Part shown: positions 18,201 through 25,175 of the stretch, in pieces
How positions within the stretch are numbered: position 1 is the first letter of the stretch
Layout: each line of letters opens with the position of its first letter
Source: DASPMP01 sp035248725
GTDB taxonomy: Bacteria > Gemmatimonadota > Gemmatimonadetes > Gemmatimonadales > Gemmatimonadaceae
Length of the DNA: 64,000 nucleotides
Assembly: GCA_035248725.1 (NCBI GenBank)
Contig: DATFHG010000148.1
Coordinates: 1-64,000 of the forward strand
Reading direction: 5' to 3'
Translations under genes and position numbers: made by a program
The notes under the pieces: model-generated
Told to the model about the DNA's origin: nothing
Database searches by the model: none
The model's input: only the letters and a program-made list of their open reading frames with translations

Positions 18201-18574
18201 TCAGCGTCGGCATGGCACCGGCCAACGTCGCAGCCGCGCTCGAAGCGTTGCGGATTCTCCGGCGTGAGCCCGACCGCGTGCGTCGGCTGCACGACAACGC
18301 CGCGCTGTTCCTGCGCCGCGCGAAGGAGCATGGATTGAACACCGGGTCGAGCAGCGGAACGCCGATCGTCCCCGTGATCACGGGCGACTCGATTCGCGCG
18401 GTGCGGCTGTCCCAGCAACTGCTGCATCACGGGATCAACGTGCAGCCCATGGTCGCGCCAGCCGTGAGTGAGTCGGCCGCGCGGCTGCGGTTCTTCCTCG
18501 CCAGCGGTCACACGGCCGAGCAGATCGACCGAACCGTCGCGTCCGTCGCCTCGTTGCTCGACAGCGGAGCGTAG
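15242..18574 (+). CDS. Trifunctional fusion: fatty acyl-AMP ligase, acyl carrier protein, alpha-oxoamine synthase (serine palmitoyltransferase-like)
   Basis: The 1110-residue protein joins three enzymes. Residues about 1-600 are a fatty acyl-AMP ligase with YTSGSTASPKGVVLTHGN (193-210), FPCYGLAEATLF and TGRLKDLIILNGRNYYP. Residues about 615-695 are an ACP with phosphopantetheine site YGLDSVAAV (Ser648). Residues about 713-1110 are a PLP-dependent alpha-oxoamine synthase with NYNYLGLSGDPRV, DEAHSIGVLG and LSKSLASVGGYIG (Schiff-base Lys959). The likely reaction: activate a fatty acid as acyl-AMP, load it on the in-built ACP, and condense it with an amino acid, most likely serine, to 3-ketosphinganine. 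The TTG start overlaps the epimerase; ATG 15260 would drop 6 residues. An 8-amino-7-oxononanoate or hydroxyketone-type product is the alternative. Confidence 0.88.
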   Translation: MPEDSCMPVARTDNTRTPRSAGESSVAGCSTLVALLRFRAETMGDRVVYRFLPGDGKAEQTVTYRELDRRARSLAVAIRERARAGDRALLLIPPGLDYVAAYFACLYARVIAVPAYPPNPRRPDPRIPSIARDCEPTVALTSGALLAKLDQWRGGDERLGAVHWIAADTGVSDASQQWSDDGIAADDVAMLQYTSGSTASPKGVVLTHGNLLHNLALIRSAFPVEHAVDDVGCFWLPPFHDMGLIGGILQPCYVGRGAVLMSSATFLQRPLSWLEAMSTYRATTSAAPNFAFDLCVERIKPDEIRDLDLSSWHTVFDGAEPIRAETIDRFSRTFEDAGFRREAFFPCYGLAEATLFVAGGPWGHGPYTLDVSRAALERKRVVPATAGDRLRLVSSGAPAPGQTVRIVDPETREERADRRIGEIWVAGDSVAQGYWRNAVESAATFGATVAGEDRHTFLRTGDLGFLDDGQLFVTGRLKDLIILNGRNYYPQDLEIAAERSHPSLRPGHSAAFAMNDDAARERLVIALEVTRHHRESDHESVFSAVRRALAEREGILPDIVVLVRQNGIPRTSSGKVQRRATRAMLADGSLDVVGRSDQTIDDVPAPPLAAENGAPLEAWLRRWVADELQIDVTTVDATASVRDYGLDSVAAVRLVTELERVLGHRVDVSLLWREPSIRSLSRALDVGGERTAPLDIARDVAERTVDERQVSPLPASEFPEFRLLQARLDDLERHGLENPYFRVHEGSTGSTAIVEGRELINFANYNYLGLSGDPRVNAAVVEAVRRYGTSVSASRIVSGERPIHRELEQELASFIGVEDCVLYIGGVTTNVSTISHLLGPGDVVLCDELLHNSAMQGALFSGAQRLTFPHNDVAAADRLLSSVRARYRRALIVIEGVYSADGDVPDLARFVAMKKRHEAWLMVDEAHSIGVLGATGRGLAEHAGVSPRAVDLWMGTLSKSLASVGGYIGARSDIVKYLKYTAPGFVFSVGMAPANVAAALEALRILRREPDRVRRLHDNAALFLRRAKEHGLNTGSSSGTPIVPVITGDSIRAVRLSQQLLHHGINVQPMVAPAVSESAARLRFFLASGHTAEQIDRTVASVASLLDSGA

Positions 18575-18578
18575 TGGG

Positions 18579-19244
18579 GTGAACGCCGGCGGAGTCGGCA
18601 CCTCGTTGGGCCGCATTACCGCGACGGGCGCGGAGGCCGAAGTCTGGTACGCGTGGTGCGGCGCCCACCTCGATCGCGTGGACGCACTCAGCCACGCGGT
18701 GCTCTCGCCGGAAGAGCGCTCGCGCCTGGACCGTTATCGGAGCAGGGCAGCGGCCGAGCGGTACGTCGTCACCCGCTCACTCGTGCGGTCGGTGCTGGCG
18801 AGCCATCTGGGCGTCGCACCCGTCGACGTGCGCGTCACCCGAACGCAGACGGGCAAACCGGTGCTCTCCGACGAACTGCACTTCAACGTCACGCACTCCG
18901 GAGACCTGATTCTGCTCGCGGTCAGTTCGCAACGACCCGTCGGCGTCGACGTGGAGCGACGCCGGCCAGTACCACGCGTCGTCGATCTCGAGACGCGCTG
19001 GCTGACGCACGAGGAGCGGCGCGACTTCGCGACGCTGCGGCGGCTCGGGATCAGCGCCTCGGACGCGTTTCTTCGCGTCTGGAGCCTCAAGGAAGCGCGA
19101 CTCAAGGCGCTGGGCGTGGGCATTTCGGGCGCCGGAGGCGCTTCGTTCACCAAGGTCCAGGCGCTTCCGCTGGACGAGCTGCTCTCGACGCTATCGCCGG
19201 ATGGCGACGACGTGCAGTACGTCGGTGCGATCGCGTTTGCGTAG
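18579..19244 (+). CDS. 4'-phosphopantetheinyl transferase superfamily (Sfp-like)
   Basis: The 221-residue protein has the Sfp/EntD-type signatures: GKPVLSDELHFNVTHSGD, PVGVDVERR (metal-binding Asp/Glu) and FLRVWSLKEARLKALG (W-x-x-K-E-A-x-x-K). It transfers phosphopantetheine from CoA to a Ser on a carrier protein; the obvious partner is the ACP domain encoded immediately upstream (gap of 4 bases). The open frame extends upstream within the fusion gene, but the GTG at 18579 gives normal length. Its 3' end overlaps the convergent PAP2 gene by 54 bases. Confidence 0.9.
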   Translation: MNAGGVGTSLGRITATGAEAEVWYAWCGAHLDRVDALSHAVLSPEERSRLDRYRSRAAAERYVVTRSLVRSVLASHLGVAPVDVRVTRTQTGKPVLSDELHFNVTHSGDLILLAVSSQRPVGVDVERRRPVPRVVDLETRWLTHEERRDFATLRRLGISASDAFLRVWSLKEARLKALGVGISGAGGASFTKVQALPLDELLSTLSPDGDDVQYVGAIAFA

Positions 19245-20033
19245 CGCGCGACATGCGATGAGCGCCAGCGCCGTAACGACAAGCCCCGTCACGGCGCCCG
19301 CGAGGACGTCGACCGCATAATGAAATCCGCCGTACACGGCGCCGCACGCGAGCAGGACCGTGGCGCAGGCAACGGCGACCCCGCGACCGCGGAAGTAGCG
19401 CACCGCGAGAATGCTCTGGGCGGTTGCGACGGCGACATGTGACGACGGGAACGCGGTGCCCCGTGACGATCTCGCCTCGAGCACCGCCGTGACGATGTGG
19501 CGGAAGAACCCGTCGCCGGACACGCGCGACGCGAAGACGTACCGTGGGCCGGCGACGGGAAACCCGATGTACCAGACGAAACACGTCACGAACGTGGCCA
19601 TCAGCACGAAAACGGCCTCGTCGAAATCGGCGAGGCGTCGCGAGAGGTACAGGATGCCGGGCACCACGAAAATGATCGCGTAGTAGCTGAGATAGCCGGC
19701 GTGGAGCACCTCGCCGAGTATCCGCGACGGCGCCGCCGTTGCCCACGTCAGTGATGGCTGCGCGCCGAACAGCGCCTGCTCCCATCTCAACACCGCGCCG
19801 TCGTACAGTCGAAGACGGCCGGCCGCCGACGCGAGCATGGGCAGCTCGGCGTACAGGAACAACAATGCGATCAACGGAGCCCACCGGCGCAACCAGCGCG
19901 GCACCGTCGGCAGCCACGCGGCAGCCACGAATGTCGCGAGCACGAGCGTGTGCAGCACGAGCCCGGTCATGGACGCACGCGCATGGCCCGCGAGAAGGAC
20001 GAGCTCTGTGACGCCCAGATAGACGATCAGCAC
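19191..20033 (-). CDS. PAP2 superfamily membrane phosphatase/phosphotransferase (inositol-phosphorylceramide-synthase-like context)
   Basis: This membrane protein of about 280 residues has six or so hydrophobic segments and PAP2 motifs: GPRYVF, then FPSSHVAVA (Ser-x-His) and GGFHYAVDVLAG (His-x-x-x-Asp). The pattern resembles PAP2_3-type enzymes, the group that includes fungal inositol-phosphorylceramide synthase. Placed between the acyl/ACP/synthase-PPTase genes and the ceramide-synthase-like gene, it may attach a phospho-head-group to ceramide or remove a phosphate; this is inference. I chose the GTG at 20033, which avoids overlap with the divergent gene; an ATG at 20108 would extend it 25 residues into that gene. 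Confidence 0.78.
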   Translation of the reverse strand: MLIVYLGVTELVLLAGHARASMTGLVLHTLVLATFVAAAWLPTVPRWLRRWAPLIALLFLYAELPMLASAAGRLRLYDGAVLRWEQALFGAQPSLTWATAAPSRILGEVLHAGYLSYYAIIFVVPGILYLSRRLADFDEAVFVLMATFVTCFVWYIGFPVAGPRYVFASRVSGDGFFRHIVTAVLEARSSRGTAFPSSHVAVATAQSILAVRYFRGRGVAVACATVLLACGAVYGGFHYAVDVLAGAVTGLVVTALALIACRALRKRDRTDVLHVVAIRR

Positions 20034-20055
20034 GACGTCCGTCCATATTGCGCTG

Positions 20056-21189
20056 ATGTCGTTATCGATCGTTCCGGTGGAGCGCAGGCGCGAGCTCTCC
20101 GCGTTCATAGATGTGTCGTGGCGCATTCCCGAGGCCGTGCGCCATCCGCAATGGGTGCCGCCGCTGCGAATGATGATGCGCGACGTGCTCGACACCAAGG
20201 CCAATCCGTTCTATCGCAAGGCGGAGCGGATGCTGTTCATCGCGAAGCGCAATGGAACGCCGGTAGGACGTATCGCCGCGATCGAGAACCGCGCTCACAA
20301 CGAGTTCCATTCGGATCGTGTCGGGTTCTTCGGCTTTTTCGAGTCGGTGGACGATCCGGAGGTGTCGGCGGCGCTGTTTGCATCCGCAGAGCGGTGGTTG
20401 CACGAGCGCGGGCTGCGCTCGATCCGCGGTCCGATGAACCCCTCGACGAATTACGATTGCGGCCTGCTCGTCGACGGATTCGATGTACATCCGCAATTCC
20501 TCACGTCATGGAATCCTGCCTACTACGAGTCGCTCGTGAGACACGCTGGCCTCACGCCCGTGAAGGATCTACTGGGCTACTGGCTGCCGTACGGCGACCC
20601 GTCGCACGCCCCGCCACCGAAGCTCGAAGCGCTGGCCCAACGCGCAGCAGAGCGCGCCAGGCTGACGTTTCGCGATCTGGAGCCGAGCCGATTCTGGAAA
20701 GAGGTCGAGCTCGTGTGGGAGATCTACAACTCGGCGTGGGAGCAGAACTGGGGCTTCGTTCCGATGTCGCGCGATGAGTTCCTGCACATGGCCAAGTCGC
20801 TCCAGCCGCTGTTGATCCCGCAGTTCGCGTTTCTCGCGGAAGTCGGGGGACAGCCCGCGGGGTTCATGCTCTGCGTGCCCGACTTCAACCTCGTCTTCAA
20901 GCGCATTCGGAGCGGTCGTCTCTTTCCCACCGGACTGCTCAGGATTCTGCTCGGCAAGTCACGGCTGCGCACCGGACGCATCATCGCGCTGGGCATCAAG
21001 CAGGAGTTCCGTTCGGGAAGTGTGCTCCCCGTCTTCATGCACGAGGCGCGGCGGCGAGCGCTGGCGTACGGTTCGCCGGGCGCTGAAGCGTCCTGGGTGC
21101 TCGAGGACAACCAGGCGATGCGTCAGCCCATCGAAAGCTGGGGTGGGCGAATCTATCGCCGCTGGCGGATCTTCGAGCGTCCGCTGTGA
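20056..21189 (+). CDS. GNAT-fold acyltransferase, YghO / bacterial ceramide synthase (bCerS)-like
   Basis: The 377-residue protein begins MSLSIVPVERRRELSAFI and has PEAVRHPQWVPPL, VGRIAAIENRAHNEF, GFFGFFESVDD, SIRGPMNPSTNYDCGLLVDG and SWNPAYYESLVRHAGL, the pattern of the YghO-like GNAT family. A member of this family in Caulobacter acts as bacterial ceramide synthase, N-acylating a sphingoid base with acyl-CoA. Its presence two genes from the serine-palmitoyltransferase-like fusion supports the same role here, which is inference. It is divergent from the PAP2 gene with only about 22 bases between chosen starts and is followed after 4 bases by a glycosyltransferase gene. Confidence 0.82.
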   Translation: MSLSIVPVERRRELSAFIDVSWRIPEAVRHPQWVPPLRMMMRDVLDTKANPFYRKAERMLFIAKRNGTPVGRIAAIENRAHNEFHSDRVGFFGFFESVDDPEVSAALFASAERWLHERGLRSIRGPMNPSTNYDCGLLVDGFDVHPQFLTSWNPAYYESLVRHAGLTPVKDLLGYWLPYGDPSHAPPPKLEALAQRAAERARLTFRDLEPSRFWKEVELVWEIYNSAWEQNWGFVPMSRDEFLHMAKSLQPLLIPQFAFLAEVGGQPAGFMLCVPDFNLVFKRIRSGRLFPTGLLRILLGKSRLRTGRIIALGIKQEFRSGSVLPVFMHEARRRALAYGSPGAEASWVLEDNQAMRQPIESWGGRIYRRWRIFERPL

Positions 21190-21193
21190 CGAC

Positions 21194-22309
21194 GTGAAGC
21201 TCGCGATCGCGACGGACTGGTTCGCGCCCCGCACGGGCGGGATCGAGTCGCAGCTGAGCGAGCTGGCGACGCGTCTCGTGCTGAGGGGTCACTCGGTCAC
21301 GGTAATCACCGGAACGCCCGGCCCGTCGGACACGAGACCCTTTTCGGTCCATCGGCTCGACGCGCTGCGGCTGCCGGGGCTGGACGTCATGATCTCGCCG
21401 CGACTGCCACGCCTGCTTGCCACGGCACTCGCGGAGTTCGATCTCGTTCACGCGCATGTCAGTGTGATTTCCCCGGTGGGCTACGCCGCCAGCCTGATCG
21501 CGCACGCTCACGGCATTCCGGTCGTTGCCACCTTTCACTCCGTGTTGCGCCACAAACGGCATCTGCTGCGCGTCGCCGACGCGCTCGCGGGCGTTGGACG
21601 CAGTGGCATCGTCTGGTCAGCCGTCAGTCGGTCGGTGGCGGCGCAGGCCAGCAGCGCGCTTGGAACGAATGTGGCCGTGCTTCCCAACGGAGTGGATCTC
21701 GCGTTCTGGCAGCCGACCGGCAACATGACGCGCAGTGACCGCGAGATCGTGTTCGTCACATCCATGCGACTCCATCGGAAGAAGCGACCAGTCGCATTAT
21801 TGCGCGCGCTGGCGCGCGCGTCCCGCGGAGTGCGTCGTCCCATCCGCCTGGTCGTCGCGGGCGACGGCCCCGCCCGAGGGTCCGTCGAGCGAGAAACACA
21901 GTCCCTGCGGAGCGCGGGTGTGTCCGTCGACCTCGTTGGATGGATGGATCGCGATCAGCTCCGAGCGTTGTATCATCGGGCGGACGCGTTCGTGTCGGCG
22001 TCCCGTCGCGAGTCCTTCGGGATCGCCGCGCTCGAGGCCCGGGCCGCCGGCGCGCCGGTCATCGCCATGCGCGAAGCGGGGAGCAGCGACTTTCTCGAGC
22101 ATGAGATCAACGCGCTGCTCTGCGACGATGACGACGACCTCGCGACGCAAGTACGGCGCATCATCGACGACGAGAATCTGCGCGCACGCCTGGGCCAGTG
22201 TCCCGCGGCCATCGACAGATTCGACTGGCAGAATGTCCTCGACGCACACGCCGCCGCGTACGCGCGCGCTATGGCATCACGCGCGCGCGCGGCAGTTGTC
22301 GCAGGGTGA
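21194..22309 (+). CDS. Glycosyltransferase family 4
   Basis: The 371-residue GT-B enzyme starts with the GT4 opening MKLAIATDWFAPRTGGIE (GTG start; G-G-I-E glycine loop), has HAHVSVISPVGYAAS and VATFHSV in the N-domain, then FVTSMRLHRKKRP, VVAGDGPARGS and the donor-binding SASRRESFGIAALEARAAG (E-x7-E) in the C-domain. It transfers a sugar from an activated donor with retention. Directly behind the ceramide-synthase-like gene, it could glycosylate ceramide or a polysaccharide intermediate; the acceptor cannot be read from sequence. Its last 41 bases overlap the convergent membrane protein gene. Confidence 0.88.
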   Translation: MKLAIATDWFAPRTGGIESQLSELATRLVLRGHSVTVITGTPGPSDTRPFSVHRLDALRLPGLDVMISPRLPRLLATALAEFDLVHAHVSVISPVGYAASLIAHAHGIPVVATFHSVLRHKRHLLRVADALAGVGRSGIVWSAVSRSVAAQASSALGTNVAVLPNGVDLAFWQPTGNMTRSDREIVFVTSMRLHRKKRPVALLRALARASRGVRRPIRLVVAGDGPARGSVERETQSLRSAGVSVDLVGWMDRDQLRALYHRADAFVSASRRESFGIAALEARAAGAPVIAMREAGSSDFLEHEINALLCDDDDDLATQVRRIIDDENLRARLGQCPAAIDRFDWQNVLDAHAAAYARAMASRARAAVVAG

Positions 22310-23237
22310 GCAGCGCGTAGCCGGTCGTCAGCATCGGCACCAGAAAGCAGAGGTGCTGCACCAGGGCGAGACCCAGCGCCATATCGGCGGACACCCCGGC
22401 GTACCGATACCCCGCGAACGCCGCCGCCTCGTATACGCCGACGTTCGCCGGTGAGATCGGAGCGATGTTGGCGATGCTGATGCAGGCGAGAACGATCAGC
22501 GACGCGCCGATCGTCGGGTCCATGCCGAACGCCATCTGCACGCACATGATGGCCGTCAGCTCGACGGTTTTCTTGGCGACCGCGATCGCGCTCACGCGTG
22601 TCACCCGCCCGCTCTCGCGCAGTGCGTCGAGGTGGCGGCCGATCGAGACACCGCGCGCGAGCAACTGCGCCCAGAGCCGGTCCTGAGACAGCGAATTCCG
22701 CATGCGCTCCCAGCGATGGGCCAGCGACACGAGAACGGCGAGCAGCAGTGCGACGCCGAGCGTGAGCCCGAGAATCCCTCCCCGGAGCCACACAGGCAGT
22801 GGGACAACGAGTGCCGTCGCCGCGAGTACCGCGAGCTTGCCGACGCCGGACATCAGCTGGTCCAGCGCAAGCACACTCAGCGCCGCTCCGCGCGTGAGAC
22901 CGAGGCGGGTGATGAGCCATGCGACACCGGTCGCCTCGCCAGCGAAGAACGGGACGGAGTTGAGGACGGCGGCCATCGCCGCGACGCACTCGAACATTCG
23001 GCCGTAGCTCACGGCGGCCGCTCGCGGCGCCAGCAGACGCCACTCGGCGGCCCACAGCACGATGATACCGACGTTGACGGTCACTGCCGCCAGGAGCCAG
23101 GGGGCGCGCGCGTGCGTCATCTGGTGCAGCGCGTCCTTCCAGGGGAGCGTGCGCGCGACCCCGATCAGCGCGGCGGTGAGCACGACCCAGACGGCGAACA
23201 CCATGAGTCGGCGCCCACCGCGTCGCACGGCTGTCAC
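22269..23237 (-). CDS. Lysylphosphatidylglycerol synthase transmembrane / UPF0104 family (flippase-like) protein
   Basis: The 322-residue protein has about eight hydrophobic segments and the family features VPFFAGEATGVAWLITRLGL near residue 95 and ISPANVGVYEAAAFAGYRYAGV near residue 275 (the P-x-x-x-G-x-x-E motifs of the YbhN/MprF transmembrane domain). Members of this family are thought to move or accommodate lipids across the membrane, often beside glycosyltransferases. The ATG start overlaps the deacetylase gene upstream by four bases, so the two form a minus-strand pair. Lipid or lipid-linked-sugar flipping in the sphingolipid/glycan island is a reasonable guess but unproven. Confidence 0.82.
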   Translation of the reverse strand: MTAVRRGGRRLMVFAVWVVLTAALIGVARTLPWKDALHQMTHARAPWLLAAVTVNVGIIVLWAAEWRLLAPRAAAVSYGRMFECVAAMAAVLNSVPFFAGEATGVAWLITRLGLTRGAALSVLALDQLMSGVGKLAVLAATALVVPLPVWLRGGILGLTLGVALLLAVLVSLAHRWERMRNSLSQDRLWAQLLARGVSIGRHLDALRESGRVTRVSAIAVAKKTVELTAIMCVQMAFGMDPTIGASLIVLACISIANIAPISPANVGVYEAAAFAGYRYAGVSADMALGLALVQHLCFLVPMLTTGYALLTLRQLPRARVMP

Positions 23238-23941
23238 GCTGCCGCGAGATGGGCGATCGGCACGAACGAGGCGTCGCGGCGCCGGAACAGGTCGATCACC
23301 TCGCGGATCGCTCGCAGGGCGTGCTCGCCGGTGCGAAAGCGGCAGTCGAGCCGGAGTCGTTCACGCGTCAGGTCCACGAACTCCCATGGATGAACGAACA
23401 GAACGACGGGCGGCCGCAGCGCGGACAGCCACGGATCGCGCAACCAGGGGTCGAGACGCAGCACCGAGGATGTCATCGACGCCGGGATGCGCAACAATGT
23501 CGTACGTGCACGCGATGTGTAGTAGCGCAGTTTGTATCTCGCGTGCGACGAATCCACGCGAAAACCATGCGACTCGAGGATGCCCAGGTAGCGATCGGGA
23601 AACGACAGATTCGGCGCGCGAAACGACCTGACGTCGGCAAAGGTGCGAAGCACCGCCGATGACCGCGCGATCTCGTCCTCGGCGTCCGCCGCGGAGAGCG
23701 CATCGAACCGCCGGTGTGTGTGTCCGTGGCAACCCAGCTCGTGACCGCGGGCGACCATGTCGGCGACGCGATCGGGATAGCGCTCCGCCACCTCGCCGGT
23801 GCAGAAGCACGTCGTGGCAACTCCCTCGGCGTCGAGGACGTCGAGTAGCCGCGGCAATCCCTCCCGCACTCCACGATATTGTGTCGCGAGGTATGGAGGG
23901 CAGTCCGGCTCGACGTCGATTCCGAGTGAAACCTGAAGCAT
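23234..23941 (-). CDS. Polysaccharide deacetylase (NodB-like) family protein
   Basis: The 235-residue protein starts MLQVSLGIDVEPDCPPY, giving the first catalytic/metal Asp pair, and contains GHELGCHGHTHRRFD (metal-binding His pair), FRAPNLSFPDRYLG and LFVHPWEF (final His motif), the NodB order. It likely removes an acetyl or other acyl group from a sugar; a plant-type substrate is not implied. The open frame runs upstream through the tRNA gene, but the ATG chosen begins 15 bases after the tRNA end and fits the domain start. It is followed by the flippase-like gene in an ATGA overlap. Confidence 0.87.
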   Translation of the reverse strand: MLQVSLGIDVEPDCPPYLATQYRGVREGLPRLLDVLDAEGVATTCFCTGEVAERYPDRVADMVARGHELGCHGHTHRRFDALSAADAEDEIARSSAVLRTFADVRSFRAPNLSFPDRYLGILESHGFRVDSSHARYKLRYYTSRARTTLLRIPASMTSSVLRLDPWLRDPWLSALRPPVVLFVHPWEFVDLTRERLRLDCRFRTGEHALRAIREVIDLFRRRDASFVPIAHLAAA

Positions 23942-23955
23942 GCGGCGAGGGTGAG

Positions 23956-24029
23956 TAGCCCCGGTGGGACTCGAACCCACGATCCGCGGATTATGAGTCC
24001 GCTGCTTTAACCACCTAAGCTACGGGGCT
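23956..24029 (-). tRNA. tRNA with CAT anticodon (elongator Met or Ile2)
   Basis: The minus strand folds into a complete cloverleaf: acceptor AGCCCCG/CGGGGCT with discriminator A, anticodon stem GCGGA/TCCGC around loop CTCATAA, and T arm GTGGG-TTCGAGT-CCCAC. The anticodon is CAT. The A-U first pair and the anticodon stem without three consecutive G-C pairs exclude initiator tRNA. Elongator Met and lysidine-modified Ile2 cannot be separated by eye. CCA is not encoded. Confidence 0.93.
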
Positions 24030-24039
24030 GAGGCGCAAT

Positions 24040-25074
24040 TTAGCGTTTCACCGCGTCAGCCGCCGCGCGCGGAGCCGGGAGCTCCTGTGCCGCGAAGTGA
24101 TCGAATGCGTCCAGCACCTCGGCAGGGGAGACCGTTGCCGCACCGAGCTTGCCCACTTCGACGCCGGCCGCGTAGTTGGCGACGACAGCGGCTTCGGCGG
24201 CACTGCCTCCAGCGGCGAGAATCGCCGCGAGGTATGCCGTCACGGTATCGCCGGCACCGACGACGTCGTACACTTCGCGCGCGACCGTGCTCACAGTGCG
24301 TAACGCGCCATCGCGCGACGCGAGGAGCATGCCCTGATCGCCGAGCGTCAGCAGCAGATGCTCGATGCCAAGCCTCTGAATCGCGGCGGGAATGGCTTCC
24401 GGGTGCTCCAGGTCGACTTCCGCGCCCAGCGCCGCGTCCAGCTCCCGGCGATTGGGCTTGAAGATCGTCGCGCCGCGATAGGCGAAGAAGTGCCGGTACT
24501 TCGGATCGACGATGACCGGCACGTCGCGCGCGCGCGCGAGCTCGATGGCCCGACTGATGATGCGCGGAACCAGGACGCCCTTGTTGTAATCCTCCAGGAC
24601 GAGCGCGTCGGCATCGCTCAGACAGGCATCGAGCTCCGCGAGCACTCGCGTGACGTCGGTCGGCGAGAGATCGGCGTCTTCCTCGTCGTCGATCCTCACG
24701 AGCTGCTGTGATCGGGCAACCACGCGTGTCTTGCGCGTGGTGGGGCGGTCGATCGCCAGGACACTGCGCGTATCGATGCCGTTGTCCGCCATCATCTGCC
24801 GCAGCTGGTTGCCGGCTGCGTCCCGGCCGGTCGTGGCGACGAGTCGGCAGTGCGCGCCGGCGGCGGTCACGTTCTGCGCGACATTGGCGACGCCGCCCAG
24901 GGCGTGGCGCCGCTCACGGATGCGCACCACAGGCACGGGTGCTTCAGGAGAGATCCGCTCGACGTCGCCGACGAGGTACTCGTCGAGCATCGCATCGCCG
25001 ACGGCGACGATCCGCGTTCGGGCGGCGGACTCGAGCAGCGTTTCCAGGCGAGCGCGGCCGATCTGAAGCGTCAT
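24040..25074 (-). CDS. rfaE1: D-glycero-beta-D-manno-heptose-7-phosphate kinase (HldE kinase domain type)
   Basis: The 344-residue PfkB-family sugar kinase has the family opening VGDAMLDEYLVGDVERISPEAP, LGGVANVAQNV, VLEDYNKGVL, PKYRHFFAYRGATIFKPNRRE and the catalytic VVGAGDTVTAYLA (Gly-Ala-Gly-Asp). These are the features of the kinase half of HldE. It phosphorylates heptose 7-phosphate at C1 in ADP-heptose synthesis, following GmhA, whose gene is in this window. The nucleotidyltransferase half is absent, so a separate protein must supply it. I took the ATG at MTLQIGRARLE; 29 upstream codons are open but unlike the family. Confidence 0.9.
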   Translation of the reverse strand: MTLQIGRARLETLLESAARTRIVAVGDAMLDEYLVGDVERISPEAPVPVVRIRERRHALGGVANVAQNVTAAGAHCRLVATTGRDAAGNQLRQMMADNGIDTRSVLAIDRPTTRKTRVVARSQQLVRIDDEEDADLSPTDVTRVLAELDACLSDADALVLEDYNKGVLVPRIISRAIELARARDVPVIVDPKYRHFFAYRGATIFKPNRRELDAALGAEVDLEHPEAIPAAIQRLGIEHLLLTLGDQGMLLASRDGALRTVSTVAREVYDVVGAGDTVTAYLAAILAAGGSAAEAAVVANYAAGVEVGKLGAATVSPAEVLDAFDHFAAQELPAPRAAADAVKR

Positions 25075-25175
25075 GGCGGCAAGATAAGCACCCGGCACAT
25101 CCCTTGCCCCCGTCGGGCTCGGCAGTGCGTCGCGAAGAAACTCGCGGACGCGCCCGCACACCGTCCGAGAAACGC

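Noticed and set aside
23942..23980. N-terminal extension of the polysaccharide deacetylase frame through the tRNA gene
   Set aside because: The extra residues (GSSPTGAT) are simply the translated T arm and acceptor of the tRNA; the ATG at 23941 fits the domain.
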